A stretch of 64,000 bases of DNA from NCBI GenBank assembly GCA_026018925.1, contig JAKSZU010000025.1, forward strand, positions 26,830,696 through 26,894,695, in the 5' to 3' direction. This document shows positions 1 through 11,597 of the stretch, in pieces (within the stretch, counting starts at the first letter, position 1; every line of letters starts with the position of its first letter). Below the pieces are notes generated by a model, which saw only the letters and a list, made by a program, of their open reading frames with translations, was not told where the DNA came from and ran no database searches. Position numbers and translations under genes: made by a program. This stretch comes from Tupaia tana (taxonomy: Eukaryota; Chordata; Mammalia; Scandentia; Tupaiidae).

Positions 1-19
1 AAAATAAGGTGGATGAATA

Positions 20-180
20 ATTCCAGGCACTGCTTCTCAGACTTCCAGGGAGATACCTGGAGTGTGTGTTTGCTTGTAGCCCTTAACTTGGTCTGGGAAG
101 GGCCTGCCATTCTGCATTTCTGACATCACCCACAGCTCCCAAGTCATGCCCAAGTTCACAGACCACACTCCAGAAAGTGA
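20..180. mobile_element. Old hAT-Charlie (MER5-like) fragment
   Basis: The words CTGCATTTCTGACATC, CAGCTCCCAAGTCATGCC and CAGACCACACTCC follow the order of the MER5/Charlie consensus ('ctgcatttctaacaagctcccaggtgatgc ... ggaccacac'). Diverged and without clear termini. Confidence 0.4.
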
Positions 181-270
181 GCATTAGCACTAACTGGACT
201 TTCTATGAGCCACTCCTGAGAGGCAAAGGCACATGGTGGGGTTCCAGAAGTGCTACCCTAAGAACTGCAG

Positions 271-535
271 TTCTGATTTTGAATTTTTTTTAAAGAGAGA
301 TTTTTGTTATAGGGAGTGTGCATTTGCTGTAGAGACAGAGAGACAGAAAGTAAGAAATCACCTCCCAGGGAAGATGGGCACGCCACAGTCCTTTCTCCTC
401 CATTCTCCTCCTGAGATTTTGGGCATGCATGCACATACACCTGGTGTGAGTTTTAAGCCACTGGGTCTGAGACTTGAACCATGGTTGGCTACATCAGAAT
501 CCAGTGATGTAAACATTATGCCAACTGCTGGTCTC
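271..535 (-). mobile_element. tRNA-derived SINE, long form (first of a tandem pair)
   Basis: Reverse orientation: T-rich tail (285-300), TTTGTTATAGGG, GA-rich stretch, body (CTTCTCCTCCATTCTCCTC), then the tRNA-like head ending CCAACTGCTGGTCTC. B-box complement GACTTGAACCATG. Flanked by AAGAACTGCAG at 260-270 and again at 536-546. Confidence 0.85.
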
Positions 536-546
536 AAGAACTGCAG

Positions 547-776
547 ATTTTTGCTATAGAGCACGTGCACTTGTCAGGGGAAGAGGGAGACAGACAGAGA
601 GACAGAAATTAATCCCCACGGGGGATGGCCATGCCAAAATCCCTTCTCCTCCATTTTCCTCTTGGGATTTTGAGCACGTATGTACATGTGCCCAGTGTGA
701 GTTTGAAGTTGCTGGATCTGAGACTCGAAACATGTGGGGGTTCAGCAATGTAACTCTTATGTCATTGGCCGGTCCC
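547..776 (-). mobile_element. tRNA-derived SINE, long form (second of the pair)
   Basis: Starts ATTTTTGCTATAGAGCACGTG and ends GGCCGGTCCC; same order of parts as the copy just before it. Followed by a third copy of AAGAACTGCAG at 777-787. It lacks its own T-rich tail and is independently diverged from its neighbour. Confidence 0.85.
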
Positions 777-787
777 AAGAACTGCAG

Positions 788-2005
788 TTTTGACATAAGA
801 ATTCTCCTCCAAGGCATCCTTATTTGAGTAGGGTCTTTGACAAAGTCCCTAAGGATGGCTGGAACTGCTTCATGGGGGTCTAAGTATCCCTGAGAGAGAG
901 ACAATAAGCATGTAGATTGAGCATGGGATGGGATTAACTTTGAAGAGAGACATGTGAATTCTCTAGAAATAGGTAGCAGTCTTAGAGACGAGTAAGAGAC
1001 CAGATATTGTCCCCACACCTTCCCAGCTCCCACAACACGGGTTTATCTTACAATGAGGCAGAGGAGAAGGCGTCTGGCAACATGTGTAGCCTGAAGCTTG
1101 GAGAGGTGCCTGGCTTGCCTGGAGTATGTGAAGCCGGGGAGAAGCAGCCAGGCTCTCTCAAACTTCTCCGTCTCTGCTGTGTTGAGTGTGGAGTACGCGG
1201 CAGTGGGGTGACCGCTGGGTGTGCATTTGGGAAGAGATTGTACGGGCCGGCAGAATAAATCCTTAGGTTTTCATGTTTCATCATCTAGTGATGCTCAAGT
1301 GGATTTTCCAATGTGCCTTGTCAGGACCAGGGTCCTCAGTCCCTGAGGAGCGTGTCATGCTTTTGACTGTCCACCCGTCCCTGAGTGACATGGACAGTCT
1401 AGGGCTGGTGGCAGTCGGTCCTCATCAACGGAAATGCAGCTGCAGTCACAGCCGAGGTGTCTTTGTTGTCCCCCTCAGGATCATGGCCCAGATAGAAGAC
1501 AAGCTCAGTGTAGATCACACTGAGAAGCCAGAGGGCCGTGCAGCTTAGGACAGAGCCTCACATGACTGCTCATTCGAGAATGGGCCTCGGTGCTGGTCTT
1601 ACCTTCAGACACTGGAGCACACGGCCTGGAGCATTACATACGACTGCTGTCACTCTACAGAGGATGGGGAAAGTGGTCACCATGAGGCAACGTGCCGAGG
1701 TACCCTGTGCCCGCCCTCCTGGTCCAGCCCCTGTTTCAGGATATCAGAGCCAGCATTCCATCCTCCTGTCCGCCCTTCACAGATTGCCAGCACTCCCAGG
1801 GAATGTTTCTTGCATGTTTGAGCCTACGCTGGGCTGTAAGTGTGAGTCACCAATAGTTTGAAAACACAGGGAAATGTGCCTGAGGGCGTGTACAGTGTCT
1901 GTGTGCTCAGCCCCAATACGAGCTGGTCCTGTTTCTTACATGGGCACATCATCCTCCCTCTTTAGCCCCGGAGGGTCACAGAGTAGGGAAAACTGGCTGT
2001 TACCT
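788..2005. other. No recognised feature
   Basis: Moderate-GC sequence with short open frames (for example 1273-1548 and 1538-1861, +) that show no recognisable family. Confidence 0.4.
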
Positions 2006-2009
2006 CAGA

Positions 2010-2170
2010 CCCATTAGGGGTTCAAATCCCAGCTCTGCTGTTTATGAATTGCATGGCCATGAGCGATTCGTTTTTCCTCTCTGAGCTCCGCTTCCTCCTC
2101 TATAAAACGGGGTCGACATTTCATCTTGGGAACATTAGGAAGATTCATTGTGAAGGGTGTGGCTTCGTCT
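2010..2170 (+). mobile_element. MIR SINE
   Basis: GGTTCAAATCCCAGCTCTGCTGT followed by a diverged TTCCTCTCTGAGCTC...CCTCTATAAAACGGGG core and ACATTAGGAAGATTCATTGTGA, in the order of the MIR consensus (tRNA B box, core, 'cctcatctgtaaaatgggg'). Confidence 0.75.
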
Positions 2171-3540
2171 TCAGCCCCTAATGAGCATCAGAAACAATGA
2201 GCATTTAGCAGCAAAGAAACACTGAAGTAGGGAACGAATATGCTATAGTAAATTGCAGAGCAGAGATTTGAACCCCAGCTTTTAGTCACCCAAATAGCAG
2301 CTCTGCCACCATGGCAGCTTCGGCTATGAGCAGATGCCCCGTTCATTCAAGAAGAGCAGAGCGTTAGAGGCTCGGTACCGGCTGGCGCGCACGGTGCTGC
2401 CTTCCAGGAGTGTTTGTAGCCAAGACTTCACCAACCAGTATCTGGGCAGCCTCTTGTCTTCTGAAGAACAGAGACCAGTTCAGCATCCCTGCATTTCTGC
2501 CTCGAAGTGCTGAGTTGCCTATATTTGGAAGGATCTATAATAGTAAATGTCAGCATACAATGAATGAGCAAATAATTATAGTCTCAAACCAAAAAATAAA
2601 TGTAATGCATGTATATATATATATATATATATATATATTGACATTTTCTGTCAATACTTTGGGCTTTCATTATTTTGATAAATGTATTTCTTAATCAAAC
2701 GTATTTATCCCAATTCGTGGTCGAAATCCACAGTCACAAGGCAAAATATATAAGCTTCTTAGAATAAAATCACAGGAATGAGCTTTGACGACGTGCCCTC
2801 CACTGCTGAGTTAACCTTCCCTAATCCCCATTCTCCTTGTCCGAGCTCCGTGGATAATGACAGACCTGTCGCACAGAAGTGCAGGGGAGGAAAGACCAAA
2901 GGAGACGACTCACACCAGCCCGTGGCGCTCAGCACGTGGTTAGTACTGACTCCCGTGGCCCAGCTGGCCCTGTGTCCTGAGGGCTGCCATCCACATTGCA
3001 TAGACTCTGAGCACGAGTAGTTTACTAGTGAGAGACCCCGACCGACTGCCTCGTTCCCTGGTCTGGGTTGCTTTATCTGGAGGATGGAGGTCATTCAGTT
3101 CAGTCTGACTCACAGGTTGGGTGGGATATGAATTGACTGACATTTATCCTGTGGCTGGCCCAGTGCCCCACATCATTATTAATTGTCCCAATTCCCATCC
3201 TCTGTGGCAGCATCTAAGGACCACAGCACGGGCAGGCAAGATGAGAAGCCACATGCAAACGTTCTCGCCTCGTGTTGGAAGCTCTGGTCTGAGAAACCCA
3301 CATGTCACTGAGGTCTCCCCTTAAATAGCACCTGCTCAGTGGAACTTTACCTGACCATCAGGGTCATTGTTGTAGTGACTGGTTAGAGAATTAACAGTCT
3401 CCAAACCCTGCTCACTTTTCCCCCGGCACTCATGACTTCTGTAAATCACCTGAGATGGACTATGACTTCCCTATTTAAGTTTTCCCATATTCAAAATTTC
3501 CACATTTGTTTACTATTTCCTCTATGACCATAAGAAACAG
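2170..3540. other. Intron with no clear feature
   Basis: Contains a possible MIR scrap near 2245-2320 (GAGATTTGAACCCCAG) and the TA repeat at 2611. The rest is unassigned. Confidence 0.35.
2611..2638. repeat. (TA)n microsatellite
   Basis: Uninterrupted alternating TA of about 13-14 units starting with GTATATA. Confidence 0.95.
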
Positions 3541-3755
3541 AATGAGAGGAGAAAAATAGAGTGACAGTAACCCCAACCAAATCTTGATACCACAACCTAA
3601 CCCTAGCCTTCCACCAGCCCCAGATGGTGGGCGAGTACTAATATAAGCCTGGGGATCTCAGGGAGGTCTCCAGACTTGAACCAGGAACCTTGGCATTTGG
3701 GACTGCCTCGGAGAATGCCACATTTCACCGCTGTGCCACTGTCTGCCCCCACTAA
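3540..3755 (-). mobile_element. Possible old tRNA-derived SINE
   Basis: Purine-rich start (AGAATGAGAGGAG) and an end with ACTTGAACCAGGAACC then CTGTGCCACTGTCTGCCCCC, resembling an inverted tRNA head. It lacks the body words of the dominant SINE, so it may belong to another family. Confidence 0.35.
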
Positions 3756-3784
3756 AATTTAACCTTCAGGAGGCCAACAACCTT

Positions 3785-3870
3785 ACTTGTTCTGTCTGCT
3801 CTTTCCTTGGGATCTAGAGAAGTGTCTGACACCTGGTAGACTCTCAGTGCATACTCTCGGTGGTTGTTTT
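3785..3870 (+). mobile_element. L2 3'-end fragment
   Basis: Resembles the L2 3' end: CTAGAGAAGTGTCTGACACCTGGTAGACTCTCAGTGCATA (positions about 3815-3855), split here as GTGTCTGACACCTGGTAG and ACTCTCAGTGCATA. Confidence 0.4.
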
Positions 3871-4008
3871 TAAACTTGCCTTGGGTCAAGTTTACACAAA
3901 CCAAAGTCTAAGTTGCTATAGAAATGGCCAATTGTGAGTGTCTCAAAAGAAGAATTAAAGTTCACTGTACAGTTTTTTTTTATCTTTTTATACACTAGAC
4001 AAATAATA

Positions 4009-4088
4009 TTGGGTTGTTGGGAAAGTCATGATACGTTTTTGCATCGAAAGACATAGAAGAATCCATCATGACTTTTCCAACTACCCAA
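4009..4088. mobile_element. Palindromic mariner-type MITE, 80 bp
   Basis: Left end TTGGGTTGTTGGGAAAGTCA, right end TGACTTTTCCAACTACCCAA: terminal inverted repeats of about 23 bp with few mismatches around a short core. Length, TTGGGTTG start and T/A-rich flanks fit mariner-derived MITEs such as MADE1 or bovine Mar-like elements. The TA duplication is not cleanly preserved. Confidence 0.75.
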
Positions 4089-4655
4089 TCAATATTTCCC
4101 CCTCTCTGGACTATGTATTCCCATTTTTGTCAGTGAGCTCTATCTTGAAACTAATAACGATGACATTTTAAATACAAGAATACCTACATAATATTCTTTA
4201 AAATAGTTAACCTTTCCATGTGACATTTCATTGGGTGTCTAATTAGCAGTAACATTTTGTTGTTTGCCATCTTTAACTTAATAGGTTCGTAAGCCTCAAA
4301 AAACTAACCTCGTTTAAAGAATCAATCATCGTAATGAGAAATTCTACCTTTAAAGTTTTCTCTTCCTTTGTCCTTCTTCCTTCATTCCTTTGGCACCAGA
4401 ATGTTCCTGCTGCAGTTTTCTGTTTGTGCTACCTTTTTGTTAAGAAGTAGGATACTTCTCTTTCATAGCTTTTTCTCCAAGGTGTGTGTGTGTGTGTATA
4501 TATTGTTCTCCAATTTAAAAAAGTTCATCCTTTTTCTACTTTCATATATACAGTAAACACTTTGACAACTAGTCTAGTAGAGCAGAAATAAGTTCTTTAC
4601 CAAGGCAGGAGAGAAAAACAAAACAAAACAAAACAAAACTTTTCGCATCACAGTT
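4089..4655. other. AT-rich intron, unassigned
   Basis: Includes a short TG run (4483-4496) and an (AAAAC)n run at 4617-4638. No gene or repeat family recognised. Confidence 0.35.
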
Positions 4656-4660
4656 GCTTT

Positions 4661-4925
4661 TATTTTTACTGATTTATTTAGATTTTTGCTATAGTTTGCT
4701 TGTGCTAACCAGAGAGAGACAGAGAGAAAGAGAAAGTAAGAAATACCTCCCCCAGCCCCAAAAGGGGATGAGCATGCCACAATCTCTTCTCCTCTATTCT
4801 CTTCTTGGAATTTTGGGCACACACACACTCCTGGCATGATTTTCAAGTTGCCAGGTCTAGGACTCAAACTGTGGTTGGTCACATGAGACTCCATTGCCTT
4901 AGGTACCATGCCATCTACGGGCATC
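4661..4925 (-). mobile_element. tRNA-derived SINE, long form, diverged
   Basis: GATTTTTGCTATAGTTTGC, GA-rich stretch, CTTCTCCTCTATTCTCTTC body and B-box complement GACTCAAACTGTG; head end decayed. Faces the + copy at 5040. Confidence 0.8.
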
Positions 4926-5002
4926 TTTGCTGGTTTTTTTATTATGTATTTCTGTCTTTTTTTTTTTTCCTTCTTTCTTCTTTTCATTTTCTTGAGATAG
5001 AA

Positions 5003-5028
5003 AAAGAGAAAGAAAGAAAGAAAGAAAG
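5003..5028. repeat. (GAAA)n microsatellite
   Basis: AAAGAGAAAGAAAGAAAG run, adjoining a T-rich tract at 4950-4969. Confidence 0.85.
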
Positions 5029-5039
5029 ATAGATTCTCT

Positions 5040-5262
5040 ACACAGTGCCCCATACCACAGTCTCCCATCTGTCAGCAGATGTTCAGCCAGGTGCATACAC
5101 ATGCATGCCCAAGATCCTAAGAAATGAATGGAGGAGAAAGGATTGTGTCTTGGCTATCCCCGGGGAGAGGTGATTTCTCACTTTCACCCTGTCTGTCTCT
5201 CTCCCTCTTTCTCTCTGGTGAGCACATGTGCCCTGTAGCAAATTTTAAAAAATAAATAAAAA
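5040..5262 (+). mobile_element. tRNA-derived SINE, 5'-truncated
   Basis: ATGCATGCCCAAGATCC, GGAGGAGAAAGGATTGTG, GGTGATTTCTCACTTTC, then GGTGAGCACATGTGCCCTGT and an A-rich tail. The tRNA head is missing or unrecognisable. Confidence 0.75.
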
Positions 5263-5265
5263 AAG

Positions 5266-5840
5266 ACGAACAATAGGAAAATGTTTTATAAAATTGGAAA
5301 ATACATAAGAGTGGCTATTTATCTTGTTTTATTCTTTTGATAAAATGTGCACTTCAGAAACCTCAGTGGAAAGAATCTGATGGAGAGGCAAGTATGAGAA
5401 GTTGGTAACCCTCTGAGGGGTTAGTCTTATGGGATCTTAGTGGTGGCTGTGTAGTGGAACAGTGTGGGAAACTAGTCTGTGCTCTATGACAAGGACAGAA
5501 TTGGCCACCTATGCCTGTTCTTAAATATTCTCATTTAAAGCCTTGTCGTTGCCATGCCTTGACTGACTAATCAAAGATTTTAATCATTAACACAGAACAG
5601 TGGCAAAGACTGATAAGTTTTTGAAAGGAGGCCAGACACTAGCCCAGCAGTAATGTGACCAAACCACACGGGAAGGGCCATTTTATGTCATAGGGCCACC
5701 TGTACATGACAACAATGAGCAGCTGCCTGCGCTCTGGGCTGGCTTAAGCTTGGGATGGATCACAGCTTGAAGATCCTGTTGGGGGTATTGTCTGCACATC
5801 TGTCTGTATCTCTGTATGTGTCTCTCTGTCATGGAAGAAA
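5266..5840. other. Intron, unassigned
   Basis: No recognised gene or repeat. Confidence 0.35.
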
Positions 5841-5844
5841 CAAA

Positions 5845-6103
5845 CTTTTTTTTTTTTTTTAAGTTTTTGCTATAGGACGCATGCTCTTACCAGGGAGAGA
5901 GAGAGAGAAAGAGGAAAAGTGAGAAATGAACCCTCAAGGGAGAAGGCCATGCCACAATCCATTTTCCTCCATTCTCTTCTTGGGATTTTGGGCACTCATG
6001 CACACATGCCTGGTGTGGTTTTCAAGGCATCAGGTCAGGGACTCGAACCACAGATTCATGTATGTGGGATCTGGCCTTAACCTCCATGTCACCTGCTGAC
6101 CCT
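5845..6103 (-). mobile_element. tRNA-derived SINE, long form
   Basis: Poly-T tail, TTTTTGCTATAGGACGCATG, GA stretch, ATTTTCCTCCATTCTCTTC, GACTCGAACCACAG and CACCTGCTGACCCT. Confidence 0.85.
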
Positions 6104-6104
6104 A

Positions 6105-7970
6105 AATAAACTGTTTTAAAAATAGATTTGGGAAAATAATTTTAAGAAATAAGTTTTCAGTGGATCATCTTGGTCTAGTTTACTCTTCCTTGTCTCACTT
6201 TCTATACTGACCCTTAATTAAACAATGAACTTATACCAAAAAAAATGCATTGTTAAAATCTTTTGTGTGTGGAAAACCCAGGGAAGGTTCAATATAAGCA
6301 CATCAAAAGAGCCATTTACATTCAAGTTCACATTTGCATGAGCGCTTTCTCCTTGGAATTTAAGGTTGTGTATTTATGAGAAAGCCTGGTCTTGCTTGGT
6401 CAGCTATTTCTTTTTGTTGTGATTTTAAAACCGAAATCACTAAATAGAATGCAGTTACCTGTTTTAGTGTCTTAAAAATCTTTGTGTGATACCTTTAAGA
6501 AAAAAAAAAAAGTAGACTTACTTTTTAAAAATACTAAGAATGTGAATTGAAGGGAGAAAGAAAGATTAAACCTATGCCTGGACTTTATTAATGGGCATTA
6601 ATAATTGTGGTCAAATTACTCAGCTTGGAACTGCTCTGGACAAACTTATTGCTAGGTTGGAAACAGAGTCGAGTCTCACCATGTGAGGGGTTGGTATTTT
6701 CATCCAGGCCAGTTCCTAACATGAATTCAGGGCCATGTGAAAACTTCTCAAAGTCTTAAAGATTGAGAAGGCTTGGTGCTTCCCTCTTATTTAATAAAAA
6801 TGCATTCTAAATGATAAAATAAATTCAAGAAAGTCTAACTGCATTTTGATCTTCCTACACTGATCACTTCAATGTTGTCTTTTGTTTCTTTTTCTTCCAA
6901 TTTCAAATTCTTTCAAGAAACTCTTTGGGTTACCTTTGGTTAGTGCACTGTGCATGTGCCTATGGTTTGATCCAACTCTGAGGAAAGGCCTTTTGGCGAG
7001 GCATTGCAATTGGCCATGTACTCTAGCTGGTGATTCAGCACTAGGCGAGTCCTTCTCCCCTGGGAAGCTTCTCTCCCTTCTTTTGTCCTGGTGACAAAAT
7101 CACAGAGAACGGAGCAAGCACCATCATAATGGCACCCTTCTCCTTCAGCTAACAGATCAGTGCACTCATCTGCCTTCCTGAGATCAGTCCCAGACAGCTC
7201 TGAGGTTTGGAAGTAGCCACAGGGAAGACTTGCAGGGATAGCTATTATTCATGTTTGCAATCTGTACTCTTTAATAATTGTACTCTTTAATAGCTTTTAA
7301 TATTAGCCATTTTTCAGGTATAAATCTTGGGCTAAATTTTATTCTAACTCAGCAGTGGGTAGAAAACAGCAAGAGAGTCAAAGATAAACAAGATACCCAC
7401 TTTTCCATTCAGTTGCTGCTGGGGTAGAGACAAGCAGGTAATATGGGAGAATGAAGACATGAGTGCAGATCAGTGGGGTAAAGAGAACATTGTATGATCT
7501 GATTACGGACATTGTAAATCTCTATCTGGTAGACCGGAACTTGGGATTCTTCCATACCTGCTTGATGCTGGGATTCAAGAAAGTGTTCTGTAAATACTTA
7601 CAGAGGGAGTGAAAATTATTTTGGATTTGTAAATAACATAGATTTGTACATTAATGTGTCTTTATGAGTGATAAAATCTTTAAGGCAGGTCCTTTTTTAA
7701 AAAATAAATAGTTGTAATCTCAGTACCTGACACATAAAAGTTCCAAGGGGAATGTCTGTTAGATGAAGGAATGAGGGGGCAGTCTACTTTCACCCTTACT
7801 TTCACACAGTGGTCGTGTTAGTTCAGTCCTGAGTCCACAGCACAGAGCTCTGACAGGACGGAAAGAGCAGCTCTTCAATGCTGTTACAGGTTCAGGACCA
7901 AGTTCAACCTGTGTAGCTCCTCTCCCTTCGGCATTACTTTCTATTCTCTCAGATGATCATAAAGTGGAGT
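6105..7970. other. AT-rich intron, mostly unassigned
   Basis: Only a possible L2 3'-end scrap near 7710-7780 (CAGTACCTGACACATAAAAG) is suggestive. Short frames here look like noise. Confidence 0.35.
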
Positions 7971-7971
7971 G

Positions 7972-8165
7972 ACTCTGAGCCAGCAGGTGGTATGGAGTTT
8001 AAGGCACTGGATTCCCGTATGGTCGCGTTCCAGACCCAGCAGTTTGAAAATCAAGCCAGGCACACATGTGTATGAGTGAGCGTGCCCAAAATCCTGAGGG
8101 GAGACTGGAGGACAAGGGATTGAGGTGTGGTCAATCACCCTGGAGGGGTGCTAAAAATACGTAAA
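7972..8165 (+). mobile_element. tRNA-derived SINE, older copy
   Basis: GAGCCAGCAGGTGGTATGG head, GCACTGGATTCCCGTATGG, GCGTGCCCAAAATCCTGAGG, GGACAAGGGATTGAGG. Pyrimidine-rich tail lost. Confidence 0.75.
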
Positions 8166-8610
8166 ATTTCTTTTAGAAAATGTTATAGAAGATGCTATAA
8201 AACTAAGAGGCATGATAAAATTGTTTTGTCCTCTAGGGCAGCATATGGAGAATTTGGGTACACATCAGAATAGCCTAAATAAAAGGTAGTAGAATTAGGT
8301 ATGGGGATATCTTGATAAATTCCTAGAAGGTAGAATTAGCAGCACTTGAAGTTCATTAGGATATAGAGATAAGTTTAGTGAGAACTGATTATCTAAGATG
8401 AGCTCCAGTTTAAGGTGAAGAACAGGATAAGTATAGGCAGGTACTGAGAAACTGGGTTTAAGAGATAGTTATAATGACCTCAGTCTGGGACCTGGTGAGT
8501 TTGAAATGCCTGTGAGCTTTTCAGATTGGAATATGGCACTGACTTCCTCATACTCTCTGCCGAACTCCATAACCAGCACCTTCCTTAGTCTCTCTAGTGT
8601 ATATAAGTAT
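8166..8610. other. Intron, unassigned
   Basis: A phrase at 8250-8285 (TTGGGTACACATCAGAATAG) hints at a hAT-type relic, but too little remains to call. Confidence 0.3.
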
Positions 8611-8611
8611 A

Positions 8612-9875
8612 TGAACAATACCACTTCTTCTTGTTTATTCATCTATCAATAGACCCTTAGGTTGTTTCCACAACTCAACCATTACAACTAATTCTACAGT
8701 AAACATGGAAGTCCAGATATCTTCATGAAGTGATTATTTTATCTCCCTTGGCTATATGCCTGGAAGAGAGTTTTCTGGCTTTTATGGCAGTTGTATTTTT
8801 ACCTTCTTCAGGAAACTCCATGCTGTTTTCTGTAGAGACTGTACCAGTCTATGGTCCCACCAACACTGTATGAGTTCCCTTTTTCTCATACCCTCACCAA
8901 CGATTATCTCTTACTTTTTGATAATGGCCATCTCAATGGCTATGAGGGTGATATATTATAGTTGTTTCATTTGCATTTCCCTTAATAGATGAATGAGGTT
9001 GAGTACTCACTACATTCTGTCATTTTTTAATGTCTTCTTTGGAGAGATGTATGTTCAGGTCCTTTGCCCATTTTTATCAAGTTACTTGTTTTCAGTTATT
9101 GAGTTGTGAGTCTTTATAAAATTTGGATATTACTCCTTTATCAGGTATGTGGTTTGCAAGTATTTTCCCCAGTCTATTGGTTGCCTTTTCATTTTTTAAA
9201 TTGTTTCTGTTACGAAGCGGAATCCTTTTAGCTTGATGTAGTCCTATTTTTGTTATATTTTAGCTGTTGCAGCTTAAGCTTTGTATGACATCCAGAAAAT
9301 CGTTGCCAAGTTCAAAGTCAAGGCCATGTTCTTATAATAATTCTTTGAATATTTAGTACAATTTAGTCATGAAGCCATCCATGAGGTTGGGACTTATTTT
9401 GTTAAAAGGTTTTTAGTTACTACTTCAATCTCTTTATTTGTAATTTGTCTGTTCAAGCTTTCTCTTTCTTCCTGCTTCAACCTTGGTAGGTTATATTTTT
9501 CTAGAAATATATCTATTTTCCTATACGTTATTATATTTGTTGACATATAATTATTTATAATGGTCCTTATGATCAGTTTTATTAATGAGACATCTGTTGT
9601 TACATCTCCACTTTCACTTCCGATTTTATTTATTTGCATCTTTCTTTTGTTTAGTCCAACCAAATGTTTGTCATTTTACTTATTTATAACCACTTTTTGT
9701 TTCATTGATCTTTTCCCATGATTTTTCTGTTCTCTATTTGATTTATCTATTTTCTGAAGTTTTATTATTTCTTTCCTTCTACTAACTTTGGGTTCAGTTT
9801 GTTATTTTTATTAAGTTTGCTTTTGATTTTTTTTTCTTTGACCCATTGGTTGCTCAGGAAAATATTATGTAATTT
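8612..9875 (-). mobile_element. Decayed L1, 5'-truncated with internal deletion
   Basis: Reads as antisense L1. First part has the ORF2 C-terminal and 3' region words (GTCCCACCAACACTGTATG, GGTCCTTTGCCCATTTT, CAGTCTATTGGTTGCC). From about 9390 an ORF2 linker/RT-start peptide is readable on the minus strand (YNLPRLKQEERESLNRQITN, 9394-9663). The RT core between the two parts is missing, so the element is dead. Confidence 0.85.
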
Positions 9876-10101
9876 TTCACATACATATGAAATTTCCAAA
9901 ATTCCTTCTGTTATTAATGGCTAGTTTCATCCTATTGTTTGTTAACTTTGATGAAAAGAATAAAATATGAAGAAATTGGAAATATATTAGAAAATCTGTA
10001 TTATTCTCTTTATGTGATTCATGATACCTAAGATAAAAGTAAGATAATGCAGCATAACATAAATACAAAGTTACAGATTGGTTTATAAATTATATCAAAA
10101 T
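9876..10101. other. Intron, unassigned
   Basis: AT-rich sequence between the L1 and the next SINE; nothing recognised. Confidence 0.3.
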
Positions 10102-10110
10102 GACATTATT

Positions 10111-10378
10111 GGGACCAGCAGTTAGTGTAATGGCTATGTCACTGGACTCCCACGTAGTCGACCACGGTTTGCGTCCCGGACCCGGTGGCTTAAAACTCAC
10201 GCCGGGTGCGTGTGCATGCGTGCCCAAGATCCCGAAAGGAGAATGGAGGAGAAGGGATTGTGGCGTGGCCATTCCCCCTGGAGGGTGATTTCTCGCTTTC
10301 TGTCTCTCTGTCTCTCTCTGTCTGTCTAGCGAGCGCACGCGCCCTATAGTGGAAACCTCTCCAAAAAAAAAAAAAAAA
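10111..10378 (+). mobile_element. Young tRNA-derived SINE, long form, with target-site duplication
   Basis: Complete from GGGACCAGCAGTTAGTGTAA to the A-tail. A-box-like TTAGTGTAATGG; B-box-like GGTTTGCGTCCCGG. Flanked by GACATTATT at 10102-10110 and 10379-10387. CpG-rich, so a recent insertion. Confidence 0.95.
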
Positions 10379-10446
10379 GACATTATTGAAGCATATAGTG
10401 AAAGATGTATTTCTTTTATATTTTTTTGTCTCTGCACATGCGCACA

Positions 10447-10472
10447 TGCACACACACACACACACACACACA
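10447..10472. repeat. (CA)n microsatellite
   Basis: About 12-13 CA units after CACATGCGCACATG. Confidence 0.95.
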
Positions 10473-11585
10473 GAGTTTGCTTTTATTCTAATGTTTCTAT
10501 TTTTCTTCTTAGAATTGAGTAAGTTAGTCCCTGGGAAACAAATAATCTCTTCAATTATTAACAAGTCCTACAATAGACATTTGAATATAATGGTGTGCAG
10601 ACAAATAATAGTTGAAAAAATACTGTTCCATTGTTTTCTAGCTTTAAAAATACACTTTAAATATATAAGTAAATGTAGAATTTTTTCCCCTGTGAGTTAG
10701 TATAACTATTCTATAATATACAACTGCAATGCATAAGGACATTATGACTAAATCCCACACACATTTTAATTTAAGCTGTAATGAATACTTTTTAAAAAAA
10801 ATCACTAGAACTTCATCTCAAATTTTTCTCTAGCAACTAAAATGTTAGCAAGAAAACAATATATTTTACCTTGACTTTTTCTGAGGAGATAAAGCTATTC
10901 CATGAAGACATTAATGTTGTGTCAAAAAAATGCAATGTTACTATTAAATCAGTTATCATTTTTAAAGAATTGTAAATGTAAAACATTTTGATCCTCAAAA
11001 ATATTTTAAGATAATGATAAATATACTTGAATTCTAAATATTGCCATTTTACCAGTTACATGTGCTATTGTGGCTGAAAAATAAATAACAATTTAAATCA
11101 CTTGTTCCCACACACTTTTTTTTCCTTTCCTTCTCACTAAAATAATCACTCACTTTCTTGGATAAAAGCCATCTAGTCACAGTTCCCAAAATAAAACCAG
11201 CAAAAATATCTTCAGAAAAATACAATTATATTGCATTTGATACTAATTGTTGATTTTAGAATTTCTTGATTTGTTTAGAGAGGTGTAAAGATTTATTTTT
11301 GGCTGTATAGTTTATATTCAGCAGCCAAAAGCTAAATTAATTGAGCAGGAGAAACTCAGTTGAAAGCACAAATACCATATGGTTATAAGAAATCCTAGAG
11401 AAACTTCTCCAAAGTCAGTAACATCCGGGCATTTCTGTACGTTGGAGTGATTTACGTAGAAACTCAACTGTTAAAAGTTCAAATGTCCAAGTGCCTTATT
11501 TTACACAATCTTAAAACACTATATTCTGAACTTATAGAATGAATGGTTAGAAGTGAACTTTATAAATAAATCTTTCACCTTCTGC
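10473..11585. other. AT-rich intron, unassigned
   Basis: No recognised gene or repeat. Confidence 0.35.
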
Positions 11586-11597
11586 AGAGGTTGATCT

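Noticed and set aside
10111-10190. tRNA genes (A/B-box-like heads at more than 30 places)
   Set aside because: Each head continues into a SINE body and tail; no complete cloverleaf with acceptor stem.
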